DNA from: Nitzschia sp. DOCU1
Taxonomy: Eukaryota > Bacillariophyta > Bacillariophyceae > Bacillariales > Bacillariaceae
Direction of reading: 5' to 3'
Length of the DNA stretch: 64,000 bases
NCBI GenBank assembly: GCA_951394045.1
Contig: OX595993.1
Coordinates: 1,302,001 to 1,366,000, forward strand
Shown here piece by piece: positions 11,490 to 20,602 of this stretch. A program made the translations under genes and the position numbers. Below the pieces are notes generated by a model, which was not told where the DNA came from, made no database searches, and saw only the letters and a list, made by a program, of their open reading frames with translations. How positions within the stretch are numbered: position 1 is the stretch's first letter; every line of letters starts with the position of its first letter.

Positions 11490-12209
11490 TGTTAGGGTCG
11501 TCGTCTGGCGAAATCAATCGCCTTATTTGCTTTTTGTTTGCTTTAGCTGTAGGTAGATGTAGATGTTGCGGTGTCAATCACAAGAAAAGTAGTGGATGCA
11601 ATGAATGGAGTGAACGACGGCGCGTGCTGCAAGAAAGCGGAAGCGGGGAAATCATCATCGTGACAAATTTGGCGAGAAGAACCCCGCGCCATAAATACCT
11701 AAATTCTCAACGTTCGTTTTGGAGGTTCCCAACTTCTCCCACGAAAGTCCCCCCCTGCACAAGGCCCAAAACGATCGTAAGGTAATAATAATTAATAGTG
11801 CCCTCGAATGCCGATGACCCCGTATGTGAAGAAAGGACGAGGAACGGAAATTCAAAGTGTCTCGGTAGTTGTCCTGGTGCGAAACTCCACCCATCGGCTC
11901 CATGTTCAATAGTTTTCATTGCACTACCTAGTTTGGCTCCCGGAGTACTACTACCGTTAGGACTATGGCCACTAGCTACTACTTGTTAGTAAAATTGCTA
12001 TCGCTCTTGCTAGCAGGTAGTAGAATAGCTAAGACAACAGACTTGGTATGCTTTGCAATGTTATCCAAGAAAGTCACTATGGATTTTGTACTATATGCAC
12101 TTCTATCATGTCGCGAAGAACATTTGCTCGTCTCTACAAATACTTGTCTGGCTAGTAATTAGGCAAGTATAGCGAAAAGTGGTCATCTAAAATAAAGCTC
12201 TCGCCTTCC
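11490..12209. other. intergenic region between two minus-strand genes
   Basis: This holds the upstream region of the gene starting at 11489 and the sequence downstream of the gene ending at 12210. The only structure I see is the hairpin at 11976-12023. Short open frames here show no coding character. Confidence 0.5.
11976..12023 (+). repeat. 14-bp inverted repeat, 20-nt loop (possible RNA hairpin)
   Basis: The left arm 11976-11989 (ctactacttgttag) pairs with the right arm 12010-12023 (ctagcaggtagtag). Twelve positions are Watson-Crick and two are G:U if the plus strand is transcribed. It is intergenic, with no oligo-T run suggesting a terminator. It could be a small-RNA precursor, a relic of an element, or chance in a region rich in short TAG/CTA motifs. 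Confidence 0.35.
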
Positions 12210-14909
12210 TTAACGAAATGCAAACATTTTCCCCATTTGCATCATGGACGATTTGAACTTTTGCCCGGCATCGTTTGATTTATGATTGCGAGCGGACTTG
12301 GATCCTCCTTCCTCTCCTTGAGAAGAGCCAAGACTGCTAGAGTTTCGGACTTGATCAAATTTGTAGGCAATAAAGTCTCTCCAAAAATGCTCTTCTTCTT
12401 CGCCCTCCAATATTCGTGCTTTCGAAACGGCCTCGCCTCGAATTGTCAAGGCGCCATTGTTAAGACGTTCCACCAACTCTGCAATCATAGAGGAAGGTTC
12501 TGCAAAACGCATGACGGCTTCGGTCGCGTGGCCCTTCACCAAGTCCACTTTCACCAGCTTGCGAGATTTTATATCTTGTACTGTAGAACCAAGCACCGAT
12601 GCTACTACATCTAATATACTTGTGCGGTCGGCGGTCTCGGGCATTCCCTCAAGTTTAACCACGCAGCCGGGCTTCCAACCCGTAGTCAAGGACGACGATG
12701 TTTCGTGGTCAGCAGCACGACCACTACCCCGCTGTGTCGACGGGGCGTCGTCTTCCGGATTCTTCGATTCGATATCATCTTTTCGCTGTTCCACAACGGC
12801 ATCTGGAGGCATGGGCATGAACAAGGACGAACTTGCCTCGTCGTCCTCGACTGAAAAAATGAATTCGTCGTTGTTCGACCTGTTATCACCGGCAGGGCTT
12901 GTCCGCGTAAGTCTCGATGGCGACCCATTGGACCTTCTCCAGAAGGCCGACATGGGATTTTGATTCAATGGGCTAGTAGAGTCGTGGCTGTCCTTGGAAT
13001 CCGATCGAGCAATATCAGTAGGGGTCATAACGGTAGATGAGTGTGATGTCTTGACAGTCGTTTCGCTCGTCTGACGGTCTTCCTTCTTTATACTCTTGGG
13101 TGTTTCCAACTTTTTTGAATCCGAATGTCCAAAGTTAAGAAAGCCCAATAGATTCTTGTTGCTAGGAGTTGTTACGCCCATTGGAGCAGGACTCGAATTC
13201 CCGACGTCGCTGCTCTGGCTTCGCGGCTTGCGTGCGAAGGGATTTATCATCAAGGCAGAGGAGCTTGGCTCTGGAGGGAACAGACGCTCTTGTTCTTGAA
13301 TGGCCATTTGCAAAGCTTCCTTTTGAGATTTGGTCCAGGCGTCGTTTCGAAATGTCATGGTGCATCGTGAACCTTGTGCTCGAATCTGTTCCTCCACATC
13401 TTGCACTGTCCACGACGGGTCCAAGTCTTTCTTGTTGATTTGCAACAGCCGTGCACCCATGGTAGGTTTCACATTGAGACTTGCATCAAACCCGTGATAG
13501 CCACAAACCGCAAAGGCAGTTGTAGTAGTGGATGTTTGCTCTGTCATCGTGCCAGCACCACCCGTAGTATCTGATGCTTCCGATACCAAGAGGGCCACAA
13601 ACTGCATTTCAAAGGGTTCTAGAAACTGAAGAGTATATGGCTGCACCGGTCGCTGTCCAAGTAGCATTGCAAATGGGTTTGGGGCATGATGGTGCTTGTT
13701 GCCCAACTTGCGTGGTGGTGACGCTACATCCGTCAGGCCATCGCGTTCACCATCATGATTTGCTTTGGAAGTGGATTCCTCCAATTCAATCGCAGCCAAC
13801 TTTTGGTGGTGCTGGTCCGTAACACCCTCGCTGTTATTAATATTGCCATCAGCAGCATCCATCGAAGGGTGGGGCCAAGTAGATGTTCGTTCTCGTGATA
13901 TCCGCAATGTAGCTACGCCATCGTCAAAAACGGACGAGTGAGTAGATACCGTATCCACATCACTCCCCACGCTCCTCGCATCTTGATTTTGAAAAAAGTC
14001 TTGAAGACCATCCAAATCTGAAAAGTTGGAGTCGGTACGTTCTCGATTCATCATGATCTGCTCATGATGCTGTACTTGCATGGCAAGTTTGTTAAATTCT
14101 TCTTGCTGTCTTCGTTTGGTGGCATTGGTCGTAAACTCTTGAACTTGCTTAATGAGTTTTCGTGCCTTGCTTTGACTCGACTTGGATTGTTCCTTGAGCT
14201 TGCAATTGCGCTTGTGCAACTTGGTAACGGCTGCTTCAAGCTGTGCCATACGTTCATTCTTGGCTTGTAACGTTTGATGTAAATCGAGCAATTCCATGGT
14301 TTGATGATCATTTTCCGTAGTTAAATTCCGAATCAAAGAGTGAAAGCGATGAATGCTCTGATGCAACTTTACCAGCTGGGGCGTGGTCTCTAATGCAGTC
14401 TGAACTTGCGGGGAGTGGCGTGCATTCTTTCGTTCTAACAAGGAAGTTTGATAGCTGCAGGAATCTATCGTGGCAAGTCCATTCAAGACTTCAATGGCCT
14501 GCAACAGACAATCTGCATCAAGCGGTCGATTCTCAGATTTTGGGGTGGCAGTATTAGTGTCGCCATTACCATGATCGTTTTCGTTGTCGCTAGTACTGTT
14601 GCTGACACGCCCCAGTTTCCACGGAACCGAGTCGACTTTCTCATCATTAGTAGAATCTTGATGGCAAGGTCGATGAGGACTCTCGGTTTCAATATGAACC
14701 ATGTTGCCGTCGTTTGTTAACGGATCTTTTGTCAAGGATTCTTCAGGTAAATACGTCGATGACGCTACAACAGTGGTCGATAAAGGAGTATCGTTCCTGT
14801 GGTTGTTATTATTGGAGGCAGTGGAATACAAGGTTGTATCGCTCAAAGTATTCGTCGTCTCATCTGGAATGCTTTTTTCACGACCCTCGCTGGATTCCGC
14901 CAGAATCAT
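12210..14909 (-). CDS. coiled-coil, PDZ-like and La-type xRRM protein
   Basis: ATG at 14907-14909 opens an uninterrupted 899-residue frame. Residues 1-150 are disordered. Residues about 175-290 form a coiled coil (LLDLHQTLQAKNERMAQLEA ... KLKEQSKSSQSKARKLIKQV). Residues about 420-522 look PDZ-like: a start YTLQFLEPF, then PTMGARLLQINKKDL, and TMTFRN as the last strand. A Ser/Thr-rich linker follows. Residues about 746-846 resemble the C-terminal xRRM of La proteins (GCVVKLEGMP ... ATEAVMRFAEP ... ILEGEEEEHFWRDF, the last being the La-like ending). The N-terminal La motif is absent. The two domain calls rest on motif resemblance; RNA binding and a scaffold role are inferred. Confidence 0.7.
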   Translation of the reverse strand: MILAESSEGREKSIPDETTNTLSDTTLYSTASNNNNHRNDTPLSTTVVASSTYLPEESLTKDPLTNDGNMVHIETESPHRPCHQDSTNDEKVDSVPWKLGRVSNSTSDNENDHGNGDTNTATPKSENRPLDADCLLQAIEVLNGLATIDSCSYQTSLLERKNARHSPQVQTALETTPQLVKLHQSIHRFHSLIRNLTTENDHQTMELLDLHQTLQAKNERMAQLEAAVTKLHKRNCKLKEQSKSSQSKARKLIKQVQEFTTNATKRRQQEEFNKLAMQVQHHEQIMMNRERTDSNFSDLDGLQDFFQNQDARSVGSDVDTVSTHSSVFDDGVATLRISRERTSTWPHPSMDAADGNINNSEGVTDQHHQKLAAIELEESTSKANHDGERDGLTDVASPPRKLGNKHHHAPNPFAMLLGQRPVQPYTLQFLEPFEMQFVALLVSEASDTTGGAGTMTEQTSTTTTAFAVCGYHGFDASLNVKPTMGARLLQINKKDLDPSWTVQDVEEQIRAQGSRCTMTFRNDAWTKSQKEALQMAIQEQERLFPPEPSSSALMINPFARKPRSQSSDVGNSSPAPMGVTTPSNKNLLGFLNFGHSDSKKLETPKSIKKEDRQTSETTVKTSHSSTVMTPTDIARSDSKDSHDSTSPLNQNPMSAFWRRSNGSPSRLTRTSPAGDNRSNNDEFIFSVEDDEASSSLFMPMPPDAVVEQRKDDIESKNPEDDAPSTQRGSGRAADHETSSSLTTGWKPGCVVKLEGMPETADRTSILDVVASVLGSTVQDIKSRKLVKVDLVKGHATEAVMRFAEPSSMIAELVERLNNGALTIRGEAVSKARILEGEEEEHFWRDFIAYKFDQVRNSSSLGSSQGEEGGSKSARNHKSNDAGQKFKSSMMQMGKMFAFR

Positions 14910-15536
14910 TGTTGTTGTTCTATTCGTCTACCGGTATATCCACAATCTTCGGAAATGGAACAGGCCCGCGGGATCCGGCGAGTACTGTACTCGAATCGAC
15001 AAGGGACTTAACTATAACGTAAATGAGGATGTCACGCAAGGATGGAATAGCTATTGTAGGATCCAACGCAAGGAATGTGTCGGATGCACATGATGTGATT
15101 GCTCTAGAATAGGAGTGAACCAAACGTCTATAAAGGATCTTGTTAACCATCACGTAGAATTGGTACTTATGTGGCGTAGAAAAAAGGTTTCTCACCAAAA
15201 ATCGCGGATCACTCGAGGAGATTTTGCGAGAGTTGACTTCTTCGATCATTTGATTGACGTCACATACGAACGGCGCGCGCCGGTCGAGGAAGCCGTTGTC
15301 GAAACGCCATAAAACGAATGTACGACCGGCGCGCCTGCCCTTTCGTGGAAAAAACGCGGGAGATGTGAAAAGGCAGTTGCTATTGACATTGCTCATCGAC
15401 CTTCATTGATCGTAAGGTTATTGTCTCTTTCGATACTGATTGATACCCCAGACATCCACTAGTATCGCCCCTCTTCAAAGCGCTAGAGTGAAGATTTCTA
15501 TTCCATTATCAGTATTATTATTACACGGCAACAACC
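14910..15536. other. divergent promoter region
   Basis: This separates the minus-strand coiled-coil/xRRM gene (start 14909) from the plus-strand APH-1 gene (start 15537). It contains a CRE-like palindrome and a GC palindrome at 15255-15282. A 158-codon open frame on the minus strand at 14920-15396 has no recognisable features and is not called. Confidence 0.5.
15255..15282. promoter_or_regulatory. CRE-like TGACGTCA and adjacent 12-bp GC palindrome
   Basis: TGACGTCA is at 15255-15262 and CGGCGCGCGCCG, a perfect palindrome, at 15271-15282. A second ccggcgcgcc lies near 15328-15337. TGACGT elements are known bZIP sites and take part in CO2/cAMP-responsive promoters in diatoms. Use here is inferred from position in a divergent promoter. 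Confidence 0.3.
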
Positions 15537-16526
15537 ATGAGTGATGCTGACAACACGGCCCTCTTCTGGGGCTCCGCTTTCATCGGCTTTGCCCCTCTGT
15601 TTTGCTTCTTTTTCCAAATTACCTTCCCGAAATCTCAGTTGATTATCGTCTTTGTGGCAGCCGCCTTCTTCTACTTGTTGAGTTCGCTTGGGGCCTCGAT
15701 CTTCTGGTACATCTTGGATCCTGTTCTGGGGCTGGACAACGCTTGGACCGCCTTGGTGCCTGGCGTGTTGGCTCAGTTCATTGCCCGATGTGCCTTTGTC
15801 GGATTGTATCATCGAGTCGAGAGTGTCATTGAAGTATCCATTGAGCGCGGAGAACAAGAACAACTAGCTGCAAACGGCAGAAACACAGAACATGTCGATA
15901 TTTCGTCGGCCAAACTTCGACTGGAACTCAATGACGTCGCTTCGGGAGTGGCAGCCGGAACGGGATTTGGTGGAATGCACGCCATTCTCATGTTTGGAAG
16001 TCTTCTAGCAAGTGAGACAGCCAACATGGGTGTACTCTATCAACCATCCTGTCCCTATGCTCCCAGTCTAGTTGTTAATGCATTGAACTCGTTCTTCTTC
16101 TTCTTTCTGGATTTGTTTTGGATGCTCTTTACGTTCTTTGGCATGCGACGACGTCTGATCTTTCCCCGAGGAGGCGGTACCTTACACGACATGGCACCCA
16201 ATCGAAGACGATCTTTTGGAGGATACTACGGAAATACACGAAGTGGGGGCAACTCGGCGTTGTTGACAGTCATGCTTTCCCACTTTGCTGCAGCAGGCTT
16301 CACGACATTCAATCTCTTTCAATACGGCTGCGTCTTTTCCTTGAGCTTGGTGCCGGCAGTATTGGTGGTAGTCATGTATCTGTATTGGAGCGGTGTCTCC
16401 AAGATTTACAATCCTCTACCGAATTCCAACGTGCGACTGTCGCTGCCAGCGTCCTTTAGTTATGGCGAGGGGGTACTGGGAGAAGACCAGGACGATGCTG
16501 TTTTGCGGGCGAGATCGGAACATTAA
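15537..16526 (+). CDS. APH1: APH-1 family gamma-secretase subunit
   Basis: ATG at 15537 opens a 329-residue multi-span membrane protein. The N-terminus (LFWGSAFIGFAPLFCFFF ... AAAFFYLLSSLGASIFWYI) follows the APH-1 pattern of the first two spans. The central GxxxG segment of APH-1 is present as GVAAGTGFGG (residues 137-146). The FWMLFTFFGMRRR region and LSHFAAAGFTTFN match spans five and six. APH-1 is the scaffold of gamma-secretase, the intramembrane protease that also contains presenilin, nicastrin and PEN-2, in secretory and endosomal membranes. Of two histidines conserved in animal APH-1, the one in span six is kept (H249), while the position before the FWG/FWM motif is Asp (D192). Length is close to the usual 250-310 residues. 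No partner gene lies in the window. Confidence 0.85.
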   Translation: MSDADNTALFWGSAFIGFAPLFCFFFQITFPKSQLIIVFVAAAFFYLLSSLGASIFWYILDPVLGLDNAWTALVPGVLAQFIARCAFVGLYHRVESVIEVSIERGEQEQLAANGRNTEHVDISSAKLRLELNDVASGVAAGTGFGGMHAILMFGSLLASETANMGVLYQPSCPYAPSLVVNALNSFFFFFLDLFWMLFTFFGMRRRLIFPRGGGTLHDMAPNRRRSFGGYYGNTRSGGNSALLTVMLSHFAAAGFTTFNLFQYGCVFSLSLVPAVLVVVMYLYWSGVSKIYNPLPNSNVRLSLPASFSYGEGVLGEDQDDAVLRARSEH

Positions 16527-17508
16527 ACATGCGTGCGTAGCAAGCAGCAGTAATAGTAATTGTATATCTGTAATTCGGGTGTTGCAGAAGACTATTTTCT
16601 ATTAGTTGGTAGATAGAATGCTAGACACTTGAGTTTCCGCTTCAGTTAAACTCTAACAAGACGTTCCACGGCGGCCGATGGCATCATGCATGGGCTTGGG
16701 TACCAATCAAACGCCACGTCCAAGTCTTGTTGGACGCATTTTCGAGCTTTTCAATCTTCCTTCCGCCGCTCCAAGACCGTACATGAATTCAATTCAACTC
16801 AATGGACATCTCTTCTATACAACTGCTGTTTCATACCCCTCTCCCATCTACTGGTAACCGCTAAAACCTCGCGAATGTGTACTCCATAAACTAAAAGCAG
16901 CTACATGCTTAACCGCCAGAGTTTCGTCGCATCAACAACAACCATATGGTCAAAGATAAACAATAGAAGCTCTAGCTCTAGTACCTCTAGAAGCGACACT
17001 ATACTAGATAGAGGGGGTACTGCACTACAGCACCATACTAGAATAATACGGGTAGCACGCGATAAAGTTGCTGCAGGAGTACTGCAGTTCAATCTTGTTC
17101 TCAGTGCCACAGCCATGATAAGAATCATGGCGCCACATGCCCAGCAGCTGCGTAGTACCTCAGATCATACTACCTTGGTGGTGGGTGTGTTATGTACAAG
17201 TGTGCTCGACGACTGACGGGCTTGGCGCATATGTGGGTTCATTCTGCAGAAGATGACTCAACCTGGGACATCCCCCCACCACATCAACAGAGCTCTCCAC
17301 ATTCAAGAAGAAGCGATTTCATCAATATCTTATTAACTTAATAGTTTACTTTGTAGTTTTACATTACCTGTTTGTTCATTCCAACCGATCGTTTGGCTTC
17401 CGGTCGCACGCCCCTCCGAACGACCGAGCTAGTTTCGTCCACCATCCCGTCATCCTTCCACCTACTAATGCCACTGTTGGGCGACCGGACAAGAGTTCCG
17501 TCCTGCGT
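16527..17508. other. intergenic region, no supported gene
   Basis: Sequence between the convergent APH-1 and LRR genes. It is rich in short CTAG-type words around 16960-17040. Open frames such as 16905-17216 and its antisense are short, overlap each other and lack recognisable features. Confidence 0.5.
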
Positions 17509-19722
17509 CTATGCCCCGGCACACTCGGTACAACAAGAACAGGAAACGGAAGGGCTGGCTCCACCACAGTCTACTGAGACCGAAGCCAGCGAGCCTAGGA
17601 GCTGATTATTGGGACACAAAACACTGGAAAAGTCACCCGTCATACTAGTCGATTGGAGAGCCAGGACACCTGAGGTTTGGTGAAGACCAAGAGATGAGAA
17701 TGAGGTTAATGCGGGTAATCGTGGCCCCGAATGGCCCCGAATTCATTCTACTTACTGAGAGAGATGGTGGACAATTCTGGCGGAACGGTGCCAGTCACAC
17801 TCGTGTAGGAAACATTGAATAAAACCATCGAAGAAAACCGTGAAATATCTGATGTTATGTTTCCACGGACTGATGGATTGCCCCCGAGTTGCAGGAACTT
17901 GATGGATGCGGGGGCGTTCCTGAGCATCGGCCCCAAAGTTGCGTTGAATTGGTTGTCATTCAAATAAAGCTGTTGCAATGTTCCCGGGTTTTCGGAAAAC
18001 CCAGGAAGTGGGCCTCCAATCTTATTCCCATAAAACCACACTTCTTTGATTACAGGCAAGCTCCTCATTTCCGTCGGAACGATCCCCGTGAATTGGTTCT
18101 CTTGAAGGTACAGCGTCGTCAGACTTAACAAGCTGCCAAGACTACTTGGGAGTGGTCCACTAAGATTATTCTCGCCCAACGAAATCTCCGTCAACGAAGA
18201 TTGACCCGCAAACGCCGGAAGCGTCCCGGTGAGCTTGTTTCGTCGGAGCGACAGGAGCTTTAGTTTCGGGAGTGTTGTGACACTCGAAGGGATGCTTCCT
18301 GTGAGACTGTTCTGATAAAATTGCAAATCGGTCAAATTAGTCGCCTTTCCTAGCGACCCCGGGAGCGATCCGGTAATGTTACAGTTGTAGAAAGACAATC
18401 TTTGTAGCTTTGGAGCATCAGCCGTAAGTGAGGGAATACTTCCTGTCAACCCGGGATTGTTCAACAACAAAATTTCTTCCATCAAAGGCAAATTGAACAG
18501 AGACGCTGGTACATTGCCAGTCAATTGATTTCCGTCCGCGTCAATGTGTGTCAAAGATGTTAGATTTCCAACATATGGAATAGGGCCGGTCAAATGGTTG
18601 TAGAATAGGTCAAGGCTTTGCAATTGCCTCAGTCCATTTATTTCAGAAGGAATAGTACCCTTCAAGTTGTTGTCCGCTGTTGCAGCGCGAGGAATGGGAA
18701 CCAAAATTTCTGAGACACACTGACTGCAGCTTTCAAGTTTTCCCTAGACCAAGAATCGTTCACTTACCAATGAACAAGTTTGTCACCCTCCTGTTATTGC
18801 ACGTGATACCATTGGGACCTTCATCATTCCAGCTGCAGATGCTATCGCCCGACAGAAAGTTGAGCTGCTGTGCCCACTCCGCGCCGCCGGTAGCAAAATA
18901 GAACACTGCTGCGATGTAGCGTTCCGTCGTTAAAAGCTGACGAGTCCTGTTTGTCGTCGTGGGGTCCAACTTGGCTGCATCCTCGTTCATCAGCCATTCA
19001 AGAGCAGTTCTCTGTGGAGAGTCTTGCTGAAACGTCTCGGATCCTGTCACTGGACTCAACAATTGCATCCAGGAATCCTCAACACCACCCCCGGCAGAAG
19101 GAAGCATTGTGGGATTCGAGCCCGAGCCTGCGTCTGAAATTGGAGCTTTGGTGGGAACATCGGTAGGTGAATCGCCCTCCTCGGGCGCTGTTTTGGTGGG
19201 AACACCGGTAGGTGAATTGCCCTCCTCGGGCGCTGTGGTAGGACCGCGGGTAGGACGACGCGTTCGTTCCGGTGTAGGAGTGGTAGCGGTGTCCGGTGTC
19301 CAATCATCGTCATAGATCGGCTGCTGCACGGCTGCTACAACGTTTTCTCGAGTCCTGGCACTGCGAAGTTCAATCCCACCAACAAGAAGACCCACGCCCA
19401 GCGTAAACAATACAAACAAGATAATCATCACTTTCTTTCTGTCGAGCCTGGCAGGTTCGTCCTTTTCGCCGCCTAACTCGTCGTCCATAGTCACCGGTTC
19501 TGTGGAATCCATGGTCGTGTCCATGGGCGTATCCATGGGCACCTCGACATTACGAGTCCGATGGATTCCAACCGTTGACACTGGAACCGACGTTGTACTT
19601 TGGGCATCCCCTTCGAAATAGCTCACTTTAACAGGAACAGCAGATGACGCATCATCGAACGACTCAACATTGCGAAAGTCTGGTTCGTCTTTCTTTTTCC
19701 AAAAATTGATTTTGTTCATCAT
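17509..19722 (-). CDS. membrane-anchored leucine-rich-repeat protein, three exons
   Basis: Exons on the minus strand: 19722-18768, 18676-17756 and 17669-17509, joined by GTAAGT...CAACAG and GTAAGT...CCTCAG introns; 678 residues. The third exon was found by continuing the frame past a TAG that lies inside the second intron. It supplies SVLALQSTSMTGDFSSVLC and a Cys-rich end (DCGGASPSVSCSCCTEC) typical of diatom LRR proteins. Order: acidic cytosolic N-terminus, one membrane span (VMIILFVLFTLGVGLLVGGI, about residues 98-117), Pro/Thr-rich stalk with a 15-residue tandem repeat, a cap (ALEWLMNEDA ... CSWNDEGPNGITCN), then about a dozen plant-type LRRs (LxGxIPxxLxxLxxLxxLxL). No kinase domain. It probably faces the outside as a type II surface protein for recognition or adhesion; this is inferred. 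Confidence 0.85.
19150..19239. repeat. two 45-bp tandem units in the LRR protein stalk
   Basis: The 45-bp unit beginning ggtgggaaca at 19150 recurs at 19195 with a few changes. It encodes TAPEEGNSPTGVPTK and TAPEEGDSPTDVPTK in the Pro/Thr-rich stalk on the minus strand. Confidence 0.9.
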
Positions 19723-20602
19723 CTTTGGCGTATCCCTTCTAATAATAAAAACTTTTCACCCTGACCCAATGGACACCCGACAATGCTTGGTGGTTTCCCT
19801 TTATGTGAAATGGAGAGGCTGCAAATAACCTTCTTGTCGCCGAATGCACCTCCGTTCATTCGTTTCTCTTCGAGACGAAGTTCCTTGGCCCAAATTTTTT
19901 GTACTTAGCAACTTGCCTCCGATCTCAAAAAATGAACCGACACGATAACACGCTTGCTTCCTTCCGAGTCCTCTCATATCACCTTCGTTAATGAATATTG
20001 AGCATACCAGAATGGAGACTATTTTTATCGCAACGGGAAGCCAGATCGGCTTGATTTTGGCGAATGGTGCCAAAAATCCACGATCCACCGTATCGCGGCG
20101 CACGTTTTCTGGCCGATAGTCAGGAAAGGGAGCCGTCGGATGCACATGCACTGTGCTATTGTTCAAGATACTATCTATGGAAGTGCGTTTTCACCATGTA
20201 CATAGTACTCCTAGTAAGCTGCTATTATCATGCGAGCTATAATATCAGCTCGGCTAGAGTCTCTCTACTAGCATCAGCAAGGCGTACATCTGGCCCAGTA
20301 ATCGAAACACCTGCTTATCCGTAAGTAGATCCGTGTTCGATGGAGCATTTAGACCAGGTTATTTGCAACGAAAAGTTGCAAGATGGCACGGCGCATTAGT
20401 AAATGAGGAGAATCTCGGTGTATCATGCAGAAAGAGATGTGCTGGTAAGGTAGTGCCTTGCAAGTTGACTGAAACAGGTATCGGTTACGTTGTGCGCCCT
20501 CCCACGACGTCCAAGACTACCGGTATAGAATTCTAGCAATGGTCTCACTTTCTACGTAGCTACGATGTATGTAAGCTTCTTGAATGTGTTCGACGCGGGT
20601 TA
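19723..20602. other. intergenic region, no supported gene
   Basis: This lies upstream of the LRR gene and downstream of the LUC7-like gene. Open frames (19801-20166 minus, 20064-20324 plus) overlap and show no domain. No tRNA or other RNA gene was recognised. Confidence 0.5.

Noticed and set aside
12457..12963. 168-codon plus-strand frame antisense to the xRRM gene
   Set aside because: Shadow of the minus-strand coding sequence.
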